Numbered from the stretch's first letter, positions 1-9,657 are shown. The stretch is 64,000 bases of DNA from Porphyromonas cangingivalis (GCF_900638305.1 NZ_LR134506.1:62001-126000); one strand, 5' to 3'. Notes: generated from the letters alone by a model not told the origin. A program made the numbers and translations.

Positions 1-632
1 AGGCTGTCGTGAACTTCTTGGCTCTTCTTGGTTGGAATCCCGGTGACGATACCGAGATGATGTCTATGGACACACTTATTTTGAAGTTTGACCTCAGCCG
101 TTGTAGCAAGAGTGGTGCGAAGTTTGACTATGAAAAAGGTAAGTGGTTCAACCACAAATATATTCAAGAGTACTCATTGCCCGCCCTTGTGGAGGCTTGT
201 ATGCCTTATTGTGTGAAGGCGGGATTGAATCCTGCTCCGGAGCGTCTCTCTTCGGCACTTGAGTTGATAAGAGACCGTATCACTCTGCTTCCTGATGTGG
301 TCGAACAAGTCGCATTCTTGTTTGAAGCTCCTGTGACTTATGACGAAAAGACAGTCCAGAAGCGTTGGAAAGCGGAAACGCCTGCGCAGATGAAGTCCGC
401 TTGTGAGATGTTGGGTGCGTTATCTGATTTTAGCTCGGCCAATATAGAGACTAAGATAAAAGAATGGATCGAGGCTAATGGATATGGCATGGGGGCCGTG
501 ATGAATGCTTTGCGCCTTGCTCTTGTCGGAGCGTCCAAAGGTCCGCACATCAACGATATCATCGCGTTCTTGGGCAAAGATGAAACCATCGCTCGTCTAC
601 AACGCAGTATAGCAACTATTACTGTGGCCTGA
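1..632 (+). CDS. gltX: Glutamate--tRNA ligase, C-terminal part (5' end outside window)
   Basis: This is the C-terminal ~210 residues of glutamyl-tRNA synthetase, which charges tRNA-Glu. The frame is open from the window edge (codons from base 3), so the gene begins before the window and the GTG at 9 is not a start. The segment carries the family block around VNFLALLGWNPGDD, then DLSRCSKSGAKFDYEK and KWFNHKYI, which lie just after the catalytic domain, followed by the helical anticodon-binding region. It ends 30 bp before the Kdo transferase gene, so the two may share a transcript. Identification rests on recalled family motifs and is strong. Confidence 0.93.
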   Translation, partial: AVVNFLALLGWNPGDDTEMMSMDTLILKFDLSRCSKSGAKFDYEKGKWFNHKYIQEYSLPALVEACMPYCVKAGLNPAPERLSSALELIRDRITLLPDVVEQVAFLFEAPVTYDEKTVQKRWKAETPAQMKSACEMLGALSDFSSANIETKIKEWIEANGYGMGAVMNALRLALVGASKGPHINDIIAFLGKDETIARLQRSIATITVA

Positions 633-662
633 AATAGCAAAGAAAAGGACACTCTATAACTT

Positions 663-1922
663 ATGAGATCCCTCTCGATGAACATCTATGATATGACACT
701 GAAGGCTTACTTTGGTGTCATTCGTCTTATAGCCTCGCGTCATCGCAAGGCTGGACTGATGACAAGTGGTCGAAAAGGACTGCTCGACAAGCTCAGAGCA
801 CAACGAAAGCCCGGTGATCGTTATATATGGATCCATGCTTCATCCCTCGGAGAGTTTGAGCAGGGGAGACCTTTGATAGAAAAGCTCAAGGAGAAACACC
901 CCGAGTACAAGATCTGTCTCACCTTCTTCTCACCGTCCGGCTATGAGGTACGTAAGGACTATCCCTTGGCAGATATTGTCACCTACATCCCCTACGACAC
1001 ATCATCGGATCTCAGGCCTTTCATTGATATCCTTTCGCCCGAGAAGGCGATATTCATCAAGTATGAGATCTGGCTCAATACCCTCTTCTACCTCAAAGAA
1101 AAAGGGATCCCGACTTATCTGATCTCTGCAATCTTCCGTCCGACACAGATATTCTTCAAGTTTTATGGGAGGATCTTTCGAGATGCTTTGCGCTGTTATT
1201 CTTGGATCTTTGTCCAGAATGAGGACTCTTTCAAGCTCCTGAAAAGTATTGGTGTAGATGGTTTGTCTATAGCTGGGGATACTCGTACCGATAGAGTATG
1301 GGACATCAAGAACAATGCCAAAGATGATGCCTTTGTCGAGGCTTTCGTTGGTGAAGCACACGCACAAGGACAAAAAGTCATGATGGTCGGAAGTTCATGG
1401 GAGGAGGACGAGAGGGTTTATCTCCCTGCTCTGATCCATGATGACAGGTGGCGAGTGATCATCGTGCCACACGAGATTACGGAAAAGCACATAAAGAGCA
1501 TAAGAGATACCGTACCCAATAGTATCAATGTCGCTCTGCACACAGAGAGCCCGACAGTCGAAGCCTTGAAGGAGACACGAGTCCTCATTGTCGATCGTAT
1601 GGGGCTGTTGTCGTCACTCTATAAGTACACCGATATGGCTTATATCGGTGGGGGATTTGGTAGGGGTATTCATAATACTCTCGAAGCTGCGGTGTATGAT
1701 TGTCCTATACTCTTTGGCCCCAACCATCATAAGTTTATGGAGGCCAAAGCTCTCTTAGCTTGTGGCGCGGCATTTTCTGTCAACTCGACAGAAGACGTGA
1801 TCGCATACCTCAATCTCCTTTTTGATGAAAACGCCCGACAGAGCATCGGAGCGAAAGCCGGAGCATATATCCGATCCAACCTTGGATCCACCGACATTAT
1901 CATCAAGGGGATTTTCAAATAG
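663..1922 (+). CDS. waaA: 3-deoxy-D-manno-octulosonic acid (Kdo) transferase
   Basis: The enzyme transfers Kdo from CMP-Kdo to lipid A precursor at the inner face of the inner membrane, starting the LPS core. The 419-residue length is normal for WaaA. Family blocks seen are IWIHASSLGEFEQ near residue 55, the IFIKYEIW block near 135, FVQNEDSFKLL and GDTRTDR near 200, and YIGGGFGRGIHNTLEAAVY near 325, which marks the nucleotide-sugar site of GT-B enzymes. The start could be 663 or the in-frame ATG at 678. An N-terminal hydrophobic stretch is consistent with membrane association. Confidence 0.92.
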   Translation: MRSLSMNIYDMTLKAYFGVIRLIASRHRKAGLMTSGRKGLLDKLRAQRKPGDRYIWIHASSLGEFEQGRPLIEKLKEKHPEYKICLTFFSPSGYEVRKDYPLADIVTYIPYDTSSDLRPFIDILSPEKAIFIKYEIWLNTLFYLKEKGIPTYLISAIFRPTQIFFKFYGRIFRDALRCYSWIFVQNEDSFKLLKSIGVDGLSIAGDTRTDRVWDIKNNAKDDAFVEAFVGEAHAQGQKVMMVGSSWEEDERVYLPALIHDDRWRVIIVPHEITEKHIKSIRDTVPNSINVALHTESPTVEALKETRVLIVDRMGLLSSLYKYTDMAYIGGGFGRGIHNTLEAAVYDCPILFGPNHHKFMEAKALLACGAAFSVNSTEDVIAYLNLLFDENARQSIGAKAGAYIRSNLGSTDIIIKGIFK

Positions 1923-1955
1923 TTGTTTTTTTACCTTTAGTTAATCACAAGAGTT

Positions 1956-2888
1956 ATGAGCCTTCTTAATATCGATAAGACGAAAGCCATAGGGCATATT
2001 GCCATCCTTGGAGCAAACATCGCTTTTGCCGTTAATATCCCTATTGCCAAGACTCTCGTAGGGCCTGAGGGGATTCATCCGCTGGCTATTTCGTTTTTTC
2101 GATTTACGGGAGCAATGATTTGTTTTTGGCTCGTGTCTCTTCTTCTTCCTCGTGAGAAGGTCTCAAAGAAAGATCTCATCAAGCTCTTTTTTGCCGGTTT
2201 GTGTGCCGTCGGGATCAACCAAGTCCTATTTGCTGTAGCATTGGAGTACACGACGCCACTTGATATCGCTCTCATCAATACCACAGGACCCATCTTTACT
2301 CTCCTCATGGCGACCCTCATTATAAAAGAGCCACTCACTCCACTCAAGGGAGTCGGCGTGGGTTTGGGTGCTGTCGGTGCTGTTTGGCTTGCTCTCCTCT
2401 CCAATAGCTCTGAAGGTACCGAAAGTGGAGGGGTACACACTATTGGTATCATCCTTGTGGCCATAAGCGTCTTGGCCTATGCCATTTATCTTACACTCTT
2501 CAAGGATGTCATCAATAAGTACCATCCCATTACTTTGATGAAGTGGATGTTTACCTTCGCTTTTGTCCTCACGACACCTTTCTTCTTTCCTTTGGTGCTC
2601 AAGTCCGATTTGGGAAGCAAGTCACCTGAGTTTTTCTTTAGTTTGAGCTATGTTGTCGTGTTCGCAACATTCGTCGCCTATCTATTGATCCCCATATCTC
2701 AGAAGAGACTCCGTCCTACTGTCATCAGTATGTATATCTATATTCAGCCTCTCATTGCCGGGGTCGTGTCTATAGCCGTCGGCATGGATGTCTGGCATTG
2801 GAGTAGGGTGCCTGCGATCTTGCTCATCTTTGTCGGAGTTTATCTTGTGACACAAAGTAAAAGCAAGCAGGATCTCCGACAGACCTAA
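1956..2888 (+). CDS. EamA-family (DMT superfamily) transporter
   Basis: This 310-residue protein has about ten hydrophobic segments arranged as two EamA repeats. The first covers roughly residues 13-150 and has the AFAVNIPIAKTLVG and ALEYTTPLDIALINTTGPIFT blocks typical of drug/metabolite transporters. The second covers roughly 165-300. Members export or import amino acids, metabolites or drugs, and the substrate cannot be told from sequence. It lies 33 bp after waaA and 46 bp before the purine permease, so co-transcription is possible. Family call firm, function open. Confidence 0.85.
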   Translation: MSLLNIDKTKAIGHIAILGANIAFAVNIPIAKTLVGPEGIHPLAISFFRFTGAMICFWLVSLLLPREKVSKKDLIKLFFAGLCAVGINQVLFAVALEYTTPLDIALINTTGPIFTLLMATLIIKEPLTPLKGVGVGLGAVGAVWLALLSNSSEGTESGGVHTIGIILVAISVLAYAIYLTLFKDVINKYHPITLMKWMFTFAFVLTTPFFFPLVLKSDLGSKSPEFFFSLSYVVVFATFVAYLLIPISQKRLRPTVISMYIYIQPLIAGVVSIAVGMDVWHWSRVPAILLIFVGVYLVTQSKSKQDLRQT

Positions 2889-2934
2889 AGACGATAAAAA
2901 CACAATAAAATTATACCTATCCTAATTCTATCTT

Positions 2935-4254
2935 ATGAACCAAACACCATCTACTGATCTGATCTATTCGGTGGACGACAGACCACCCTTTAAGGATGCC
3001 CTCTTTGCTGCGCTTCAGCATCTTTTGGCCATCTTTGTTGCGATCATCACACCACCTCTCATCATTGCGGATGCTCTTTCGCTTGATCCTGAGACCAAGG
3101 CATTCCTCATTTCTATGGCACTCTTTGTGTCAGGTATCTCCACGTTCGTCCAATGTAGAGGCGTCGGGGGGATAGGGGCACGACTTCTGTGTGTGCAGGG
3201 GACAAGTTTTTCGTTTATCAGTCCTATTATCAGTGCCGGACTTGCAGGAGGATTGCCACTTATTTTTGGTTGTACCATTGCGGCTGCTCCCATTGAAATG
3301 ATCGTAAGTCGGATATTCAAGTATGTCAAGCACATCGTTACACCCATCGTTTCGGGCACCGTTGTTCTTCTTATCGGGTTATCTCTGATCAAGGTCGGAG
3401 TTGTCGCTTGTGGCGGTGGTTTTGATGCCATGGGAGACGGCACATTTGGGCATTGGCACAACCTGCTTGTGGCTGGATCTGTCCTTGTTTCGGTCTTGTT
3501 CTTTAACAAGATGAACAACAAATACCTTCGCATGAGCTCCATAGTCCTTGGTATCATTGTCGGTTATATCGTAGCCATGTCCCTTGGCATGGTGGACTAC
3601 TCGCTTATTGAAGGAGCTAAGACCTGGAAGCTCAATGCTCCTCTCCCATTTAAGTACGGTTTTAAGTTCGAATGGGGACACTTCATCGCCCTTGGCATCA
3701 TTTATCTCATTACAGCCATTGAGGCTTCCGGAGACGTTACTGCCAATTCGATGATCTCCGGTCTCAAGATCAGTGGCGACAGTTATCTCAAAAGGGTATC
3801 GGGAGGAGTCATGGCAGATGGCTTCAACTCTCTCCTCGCCGGGGTATTCAACTCTTTCCCCAACTCCATCTTTGCCCAAAACAATGGTATCATACAGCTT
3901 ACCGGTGTAGCCAGTCGTTATGTCGGTTATTTCATCGCAGCTATGCTTGTCATTCTTGGATTATTTCCACAAGTCGGAGTGATCTTCTCCATGATGCCCG
4001 ATCCGGTACTTGGCGGGGCGACCTTACTCATGTTTGGCACTGTTGCGGCTGCAGGTATCCGCATCTTGGCTTCTCAAGAAATCGACCGTAGAGCCATCAT
4101 GGTTATAGCTCTCAGTCTCTCTATGGGGCTCGGCGTAGAGTTGGTTCCCGAGATTGTCAAAGCCCTTCCCGAAGGTGTCCGTGGCATCTTCTCATCAGGG
4201 ATCTCTACCGGTGGTCTTGTAGCGATCATCTCCAACACTATCTTCAGAAAATAA
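2935..4254 (+). CDS. NCS2 nucleobase permease, probably xanthine/purine
   Basis: This 439-residue membrane protein belongs to the nucleobase:cation symporter-2 family. The family's short loop motif appears as VQGTSFSFISPI near residue 90, and the second half carries the AIEASGDVTANSMISG block near 265 with its substrate-binding acidic residue. The xanthine phosphoribosyltransferase gene starts 18 bp downstream, so import of xanthine (or xanthine plus guanine) followed by trapping as XMP is the natural reading. The second NCS2 gene of the window (18153) is of the uracil type and clearly different in sequence. Confidence 0.87.
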   Translation: MNQTPSTDLIYSVDDRPPFKDALFAALQHLLAIFVAIITPPLIIADALSLDPETKAFLISMALFVSGISTFVQCRGVGGIGARLLCVQGTSFSFISPIISAGLAGGLPLIFGCTIAAAPIEMIVSRIFKYVKHIVTPIVSGTVVLLIGLSLIKVGVVACGGGFDAMGDGTFGHWHNLLVAGSVLVSVLFFNKMNNKYLRMSSIVLGIIVGYIVAMSLGMVDYSLIEGAKTWKLNAPLPFKYGFKFEWGHFIALGIIYLITAIEASGDVTANSMISGLKISGDSYLKRVSGGVMADGFNSLLAGVFNSFPNSIFAQNNGIIQLTGVASRYVGYFIAAMLVILGLFPQVGVIFSMMPDPVLGGATLLMFGTVAAAGIRILASQEIDRRAIMVIALSLSMGLGVELVPEIVKALPEGVRGIFSSGISTGGLVAIISNTIFRK

Positions 4255-4272
4255 TAAGACATCCGATACATT

Positions 4273-4845
4273 ATGGAACTTCTTAAACAACGCATCAAGC
4301 AAGACGGTAAATGCTTCCCCGGCGGTATCCTAAAGGTCGATAACTTCATCAACCATCAGATGGATCCCGATCTGATGTATGAGATTGCATTAGAGTTCAA
4401 GAGACTGTACGAGGACTCCGGGGTCAATAAGATTGTCACGATTGAGGCCAGCGGTATCGCCCCCGCCATCATGACCGGATATGTGATGAAGTTGCCTGTC
4501 GTCTTCATCAAGAAGAAGCAACCCAAGACAATGGAAGACATGATCTCCACTGTCGTACACTCTTTTACGAAGGACAGAGACTATACCGTATGTATCTCCA
4601 AGAGTTTTTTGACGCCTGAAGACAAAGTCCTTTTTATAGACGACTTTTTGGCTTTTGGAAACGCAGCCTTGGGTGCAAAGAGTCTTATCGAACAGGCTGG
4701 AGCATCAGTCGTCGGTATGGGCTTCCTTATTGAGAAAGCATTTCAAGACGGTGGGCAAGCTCTCAGGGCACAGGGCGTACGAGTGGACTCACTCGCCATT
4801 ATCGATTCTTTGGACAACTGCTGTATATCATTCCAAGACGAATGA
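4273..4845 (+). CDS. xpt: Xanthine phosphoribosyltransferase
   Basis: The enzyme converts xanthine and PRPP to XMP in purine salvage. The 190 residues match the usual Xpt length. The N-terminus (MELLKQRI... and a [16 protein letters not shown] block) is typical, the PRPP loop region reads IEASGIAPA near residue 57, and the acidic PRPP-binding block is [14 protein letters not shown] near residue 120. Located 18 bp after the permease and followed by a strong terminator hairpin, so permease and xpt form a two-gene salvage unit. No purine riboswitch was recognised upstream of the pair. Confidence 0.93.
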   Translation: MELLKQRIKQDGKCFPGGILKVDNFINHQMDPDLMYEIALEFKRLYEDSGVNKIVTIEASGIAPAIMTGYVMKLPVVFIKKKQPKTMEDMISTVVHSFTKDRDYTVCISKSFLTPEDKVLFIDDFLAFGNAALGAKSLIEQAGASVVGMGFLIEKAFQDGGQALRAQGVRVDSLAIIDSLDNCCISFQDE

Positions 4846-4868
4846 CGACGGTCTGATAGTATAATAAA

Positions 4869-4910
4869 CGAAAAGAGAGAAGCTCAGTCGAGCTTCTCTC
4901 TTTTTCGTTT
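4869..4910. terminator. Bidirectional terminator after xpt / beside tRNA-Val
   Basis: Near-perfect inverted repeat with arms GAGAGAAGCT and AGCTTCTCTC, flanked by AAACGAAAA on the left and TTTTTCGTTT on the right. It can end xpt on the plus strand and the tRNA-Val transcript on the minus strand. Confidence 0.85.
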
Positions 4911-4913
4911 AAG

Positions 4914-4988
4914 TGAACCTTGGCGGACTCGAACCGCCGACCCCTACCCTGTCAAGGTAGTGCTCTAAACCAACTGAGCTAAAGATTC
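4914..4988 (-). tRNA. tRNA-Val (anticodon GAC)
   Basis: Read on the minus strand, the acceptor arms GAATCTT and AAGGTTC pair fully (one G-U). The D arm is GCTC/GAGC, the anticodon stem CTACC/GGTAG encloses the loop TTGACAG with anticodon GAC, and the T arm GGCGG/CCGCC encloses TTCGAGT. Discriminator base A; no CCA is encoded. GAC reads the Val codons GUC and GUU. The three bases before the anticodon arm and the variable loop are of normal length. Confidence 0.93.
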
Positions 4989-5310
4989 ATCGGCGCAAAG
5001 TTAGACAATCCCTTTAATATAGACAAGTTTTATATGATGTTTTTTTCTGAATGCAGGTTCAATAGTGCATTTCATCAGTGATATTCTCCTTAGCTTCTTC
5101 TGATGCTCTCTCATTGCCTTATTGTATATTTGGGTTGTTAAAAATAATTTTTATTGGTTGATTTACAATATAATATGTTATATTTGTATAGCTTTTGCCA
5201 ATCTGTTTGTGCCGGAAATGAAAAACAAATGCACTGTATTTTGGAATTAGGGCAGAAATGAAAAACTCAATAATAATTTATCTTACTACCTCAAAAAAGA
5301 CTAAAAAACG
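4989..5310. other. Intergenic region upstream of the OmpA-like gene
   Basis: About 320 bp that are A+T-rich. It holds a good promoter for the 5311 gene (5158-5186) and the region upstream of tRNA-Val on the other strand. A long untranslated leader (about 120 bp) would follow from the promoter. I see no gene or RNA family in it. Confidence 0.6.
5158..5186 (+). promoter_or_regulatory. Bacteroidota-type promoter for 5311 gene
   Basis: TTG at 5158-5160, an 18-bp spacer, then TATATTTG at 5179-5186, matching the TTG / TAnnTTTG consensus of the Bacteroidota primary sigma factor. Confidence 0.6.
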
Positions 5311-7191
5311 ATGAGAAAGATGACTAAAAAATGGTCTCACATAAGAGGGATACTTTTGTGTGGGCTCCTGCTTCTGAGTGGCAATATCACTCTATCATTC
5401 GCTCAGAAAGCTGGGGAAGTCACTACCACGACGAAATGTTGTTCGAAAGATTCGAGAGGGTATTGGTATATCGGTGGAGAGCTCTTCTCGCCATATTACT
5501 TCGGAGATCTATATTCGATTTCAGATAAGAAGTTTCACTTCGGGCTCGGAGGACAGCTCAAGTTTGGGCGTCAGTTTTTGCCGATATTTGGCTTGGAGAT
5601 GAATGTGGGGTATGGTCAAAACTCAGCTTCGGCATCAAGTTACCAACACAGTTACATCTTGGGTCTGCATGACAGCTATGTTTATTATCCCTACACCATG
5701 ATAGATGGGATTGTGTACACGCCCATTAAAGACATATTTGGTGAGCAGGGGATCAATAGTAATGACATAAGCATGAAAGGTATTGGTTTCGACAAGATCA
5801 GAAGTGATATCCGTATGGTGCAGACTTCTGTCAATGCAGTTCTTAACCTCAACCGTCTATTTTCACTCTCAGCTGCTCGTCATGATCAGCCTGTGATGCT
5901 CTTGCTCAAACCTGGGCTTTATTTCAGCCATTTCAAGTCGACGGTAGTGGAGGATGCCGGAGGTAAGACTGTCGCTCCGAATGTCAATAAAGCACTTACT
6001 TTCGGTGCCGGAGGAGACCTATCCGTGCGCTTTAATCTCTCTTCGAGATGGGGACTGGAGCTGACAAACAGGTTCATCTGGGAGATGGATAGAGCCATCG
6101 ACGGTGTGCTGTCTGCCAAGAGGGCATACGACGACTATTCATGGCAACCTGCTGTGTCTGTGCTCTATAAATTCGGACATAAAAACAGGACAAAGAAGTG
6201 CACACGAGTAGCGACTCCTCCTGCTCCTGCGGCTCCTCCCGTTGTGAGCAAACCTAAGTATGAGGTCTTCTATCCCGATGCAGTGGCCAAGATCGTCCCA
6301 AAGCAGAGGGCACACTCGGCAACCATTTCACTCACCTATCCACTCAACAAAACAAACATTGAGCCGAATCTTGCGAACAATAAGGCGGAACTCAATCGTA
6401 TCGAAAACGAACTCCAACGCTTCCTCAATGACTCTGACCTCACGATACGTGGCATTGTTATCGATGGCTATGCCTCTCCCGAAGGTGAATTGAAGCATAA
6501 TCTAAGGCTTGCTGAAGGGCGTGCCAAGTCTCTTGTCGACTATGTGCAAGGCCGAGCTATGCTCCCGAGAGAGTTGTTCAAGATCGGTGTGGCAGAAGAG
6601 AACTGGGAGGGGTTGAAGTCTGCTGTCCAAGCAAGCTCTTTACCTAATAAGAGTGCTATTCTGACCATCTTGTCAGGGACAGATGTAGATGTCCGTAAGG
6701 CTGAGATGAAGGCTGTGGCAGGCTATTCACAAATGCTTAGGGAGATCTATCCTTCTTTACGCTTGAGCAGATATACTGTTTCTTATGATATCCGAGGCTT
6801 TCATCCCTCCGAAGCCAAAGAGCGTATCAAGACCGATCCGACCAGCCTCAGTCCCGAAGAGATCTATACCGTGGCTCAGTTGTATGCCAAGGACACGCCC
6901 GAGTACAGAGAGGTGATACAGATATTGGACAGTCTCTATGGAGGCAGTGACCTTGCTCTTACACTTCAAGGGGTGGCAAAAGTGGAGGCCGGACTCTATG
7001 ATGATGCCATCCGTATCCTTTCTGAGGTAAAGCAAAAGACTCCTGCTGTGATCAATGCTTTGGGGATTGCCCTCGCTACAAGGGGGGATCACAGATCGGC
7101 ACAACAGTACTTCGACTCTGTCAGCGACAAGAGTGAGGTCGCAAAGAGAAACATATCGCAATTGAATCAGTATATCCAAGCATCAAAATAA
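5311..7191 (+). CDS. OmpA-like outer membrane protein with C-terminal repeat region
   Basis: A 626-residue exported protein. A signal peptide ends near residue 31 (SFA-Q). Residues ~48-295 are rich in alternating aromatic/polar strands (for example YWYIGGELFSPYYFG, QPAVSVLYKFGHK) and look like an outer-membrane barrel. A Pro/Ala linker lies at about 297-312. An OmpA-like peptidoglycan-binding segment follows at about 335-420, with IDGYASPEGELKHNLRLAEGRA as core, and the last ~120 residues resemble tetratricopeptide helices. The overall design recalls OmpA-family proteins that accompany surface fimbria/adhesin genes in Bacteroidales. The lipoprotein gene starts 4 bp after its stop, so the two are translated together. 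Exact role unknown. Confidence 0.75.
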   Translation: MRKMTKKWSHIRGILLCGLLLLSGNITLSFAQKAGEVTTTTKCCSKDSRGYWYIGGELFSPYYFGDLYSISDKKFHFGLGGQLKFGRQFLPIFGLEMNVGYGQNSASASSYQHSYILGLHDSYVYYPYTMIDGIVYTPIKDIFGEQGINSNDISMKGIGFDKIRSDIRMVQTSVNAVLNLNRLFSLSAARHDQPVMLLLKPGLYFSHFKSTVVEDAGGKTVAPNVNKALTFGAGGDLSVRFNLSSRWGLELTNRFIWEMDRAIDGVLSAKRAYDDYSWQPAVSVLYKFGHKNRTKKCTRVATPPAPAAPPVVSKPKYEVFYPDAVAKIVPKQRAHSATISLTYPLNKTNIEPNLANNKAELNRIENELQRFLNDSDLTIRGIVIDGYASPEGELKHNLRLAEGRAKSLVDYVQGRAMLPRELFKIGVAEENWEGLKSAVQASSLPNKSAILTILSGTDVDVRKAEMKAVAGYSQMLREIYPSLRLSRYTVSYDIRGFHPSEAKERIKTDPTSLSPEEIYTVAQLYAKDTPEYREVIQILDSLYGGSDLALTLQGVAKVEAGLYDDAIRILSEVKQKTPAVINALGIALATRGDHRSAQQYFDSVSDKSEVAKRNISQLNQYIQASK

Positions 7192-7195
7192 AGTC

Positions 7196-9283
7196 ATGAA
7201 AATAAAACAGATATCTATTCTGACAATCCTATCCTTGCTCCTTTCGATGACTGTCGGGAGCTGTTACAAGGAGGATGTCAATACACTATACAGTCGCCAG
7301 TATGCACTTGCAGGTAGCCTCAAGGCACTGAATGAGCAGGTAAATAAGGTCAATGAAAACATTTCAAACATAAGGGAAATCATTCAGATCCTCGAGAATA
7401 AAGAGCCCATTTCTGCCCTTGAGTATGATATTGTCACCAAGCCTGATCATAGCAAAGATACGATAGGTGTAAAGGTAACCATAGGTACCAAGCAGATCTA
7501 TATACCATTCGGTCGTGATGGTAAGGACGGCAAGGATGGCAAAGATGGAGAGACACCCCAGGTCGAAATAGGTTCTAATGGAAACTGGTTCGTAAACGGC
7601 AAAGATACCGGTGTACCTGCTACAGGACAAGATGGCAAAACACCTAAAATTGGTGCTATGCAAGACCCTGACAATCCTACAGACGAGAACTTCTATTGGA
7701 CGATCTCTTACGGAGATGGCAAGCCCCCTGTCTTCATCTTGGATGCCAACGGTAATAAAATCAAAGCTAATGGCTCTAAGGGAGATAAAGGAGACAAGGG
7801 AGACAAGGGCGATCAAGGTGAAAAGGGGAATGATGGCGTCAATAGCCCCATCACTGGGATTACGATCGAGCCGGATGGAACTGTTGTGATCCATACGACA
7901 CTGCCTATCGGAGATGTAAGATTGCCCGGTAAGGAGCAGACTTTGTTTGACATCAAGCCCGAGAAGTCCCTCCTCAACGGTGCAGATGCTTCTGCACGAT
8001 TTGATGAGCCTACTCGTTCTTTGATGTTTGAGGAAATTGCTGAAGAAATCGAGTTCCCATTTGAGAAGTCGGACAAACTTACGACTGTATATGCTGCTCT
8101 CCCAAGAGGGTGGGAGTACCGTATCGATCAGGCTGCTAAGAAGATCTATGTCACCTCTCCAAAGATGGGTTGGGGGCCTGATACCCCTCACACGGCAGAG
8201 GCTATATTCTTTGCCCGAGATGCGGATGGTAAGACTTACTCTCGTAATCTCAATCTGAAACTGAAGACAAAGATCTTCCTTAACTACTTCTTCAACGATA
8301 ACCCTAAGGTGCCTATTTACAAGTCAAATACACCATACAATACGCTCACATTCTCTGCAAACAAGACGACTACTCACGTCACGAGATGGCATGAGCTGGA
8401 TGCCAACGGAGAATTCAAAGTCCCTTCTCCGGCTCCTGTGTCTTATCAACTCGGAAGCTCGGATAATGCCATACTCCTTGAGAAGCTCAGACAAGATGTG
8501 TATCGAGGTTTTGATAAGCCGGCTACAATGGACAATAGTAATTTTGCTGTTGTGGACTTTTTCTACGACAACGAGTATATAACCTATGCATCCTATCAAC
8601 CGGAGACAACTCCGAACAACGCTATACTCGTCAATAGGAAAGTCGATGCCAACAATCCAAATCCTCATGGGATCATATATCAAGAACCTGTGCCATGGGA
8701 TACATATGCGTCCTATTCCACATTCTTCTCCGGTAACAACTCGGATCGCTTCACAGTCCGTCTTCAGAGAGTCACGCAGAAGGTGAGGTTGAGATGTAAG
8801 TCTCCCAAGAAACTCCTCGGTCTTGCTTCCAGCGATGATTTTGATCTGAGTAGAGTCGTGCTCAAGATCCCTACTACCACAGCAATGCAGAATGGGCAGG
8901 GAAAGCACCATCTAGGTAAATTCTCCGTTACCAAAGTGAATAAGGATCTGAGAGATAAGGATGGTAATCCTATTCTTAAGTATGACAGCAGTACTGAGAT
9001 GCTTACAGCGGAGTTTGCAACCTTCTTGCCAAGCCAAACCATGCACTATGCCTTTGTGGTGGAGTACACCAAGCAAGATGGGAGTCTTGTGAAGAAGACC
9101 TTGATACGATCAAATTACCCATTTTCTCTTCCCTCCGGAGGTAATGTGATTACATTCAACTACAATTACAAAGTCCCTGAGCATACAGGGCTAAACACAT
9201 TCCAAGTTTTTACTCCGGGGGCCGGCACTACAACCACAGACATGACTGTACGTAATCCTCTACCTAACGAACGGGAATGGTGA
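7196..9283 (+). CDS. Surface lipoprotein with coiled coil and collagen-like Gly-X-Y runs
   Basis: This 695-residue protein has a lipobox ending at Cys23 (VGSC) and then a heptad-like segment at ~35-72 (SLKALNEQVNKVNENISNI) that probably forms a coiled coil. Two collagen-like blocks follow: about five Gly-X-Y triplets at 106-120 (GRD, GKD repeats, GET) and seven or more at 193-214 (GSK, GDK repeats, GDQ, GEK, GND). This N-terminal plan matches the DUF4988 / PL29-lyase-N-terminal-like proteins of Bacteroidales. The remaining ~450 residues are beta-rich and I do not recognise them; I see no lyase motif. It follows the OmpA-like gene by 4 bp and is closed by a terminator. A surface adhesin or fibre protein is the likely role, by inference. 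Confidence 0.72.
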   Translation: MKIKQISILTILSLLLSMTVGSCYKEDVNTLYSRQYALAGSLKALNEQVNKVNENISNIREIIQILENKEPISALEYDIVTKPDHSKDTIGVKVTIGTKQIYIPFGRDGKDGKDGKDGETPQVEIGSNGNWFVNGKDTGVPATGQDGKTPKIGAMQDPDNPTDENFYWTISYGDGKPPVFILDANGNKIKANGSKGDKGDKGDKGDQGEKGNDGVNSPITGITIEPDGTVVIHTTLPIGDVRLPGKEQTLFDIKPEKSLLNGADASARFDEPTRSLMFEEIAEEIEFPFEKSDKLTTVYAALPRGWEYRIDQAAKKIYVTSPKMGWGPDTPHTAEAIFFARDADGKTYSRNLNLKLKTKIFLNYFFNDNPKVPIYKSNTPYNTLTFSANKTTTHVTRWHELDANGEFKVPSPAPVSYQLGSSDNAILLEKLRQDVYRGFDKPATMDNSNFAVVDFFYDNEYITYASYQPETTPNNAILVNRKVDANNPNPHGIIYQEPVPWDTYASYSTFFSGNNSDRFTVRLQRVTQKVRLRCKSPKKLLGLASSDDFDLSRVVLKIPTTTAMQNGQGKHHLGKFSVTKVNKDLRDKDGNPILKYDSSTEMLTAEFATFLPSQTMHYAFVVEYTKQDGSLVKKTLIRSNYPFSLPSGGNVITFNYNYKVPEHTGLNTFQVFTPGAGTTTTDMTVRNPLPNEREW

Positions 9284-9322
9284 TGAACAGTTAGTTCCTT
9301 TAATAAATCATGAATTTTGCCG

Positions 9323-9365
9323 GAGGGTGTGTCAAAATTGGACTTTTGGCACACCCTCTTTTTCT
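9323..9365 (+). terminator. Terminator after collagen-like lipoprotein gene
   Basis: Inverted repeat with arms GAGGGTGTGTCAAAA and TTTTGGCACACCCTC followed by TTTTTC. The arm resembles those of the hairpins at 11142 and 13263. Confidence 0.85.
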
Positions 9366-9593
9366 TCGTTCACAGTTCCAATCTATCTGCCTGTACTGAG
9401 ATGGGTGATACACTTTTGTTCGAAGCCAATGTCACAGATAGTATAGCAAGTTAGGAGGGCAATGAGTGGCATGTAGAGGTAGAGATGAATGAGTGTGCCC
9501 CCTTCAGCCTATGATAGCTCCTGATGATAGTTGCTTGTGATAGATGATATTACTTCCGTAGCGATAAGGGGTGCGACTCTGAGAATCTGTATA
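9366..9593. other. Intergenic spacer between two convergent terminators
   Basis: About 230 bp between the terminators of the lipoprotein operon and kbl. I see no open frame with coding character and no RNA family in it. Confidence 0.5.
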
Positions 9594-9640
9594 AAAAAAG
9601 AACCCTAAAAGTTTTTGTTTGGCTTTTAGGGTTCTTTTTT
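9594..9640 (-). terminator. Terminator after kbl
   Basis: Arms AAAGAACCCTAAAAG and CTTTTAGGGTTCTTT, with a T-run on the minus strand (A-run at 9591-9599) and also T6 on the plus strand, so it can act in both directions. Confidence 0.85.
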
Positions 9641-9657
9641 GTGTTTTGTGTTTATCC

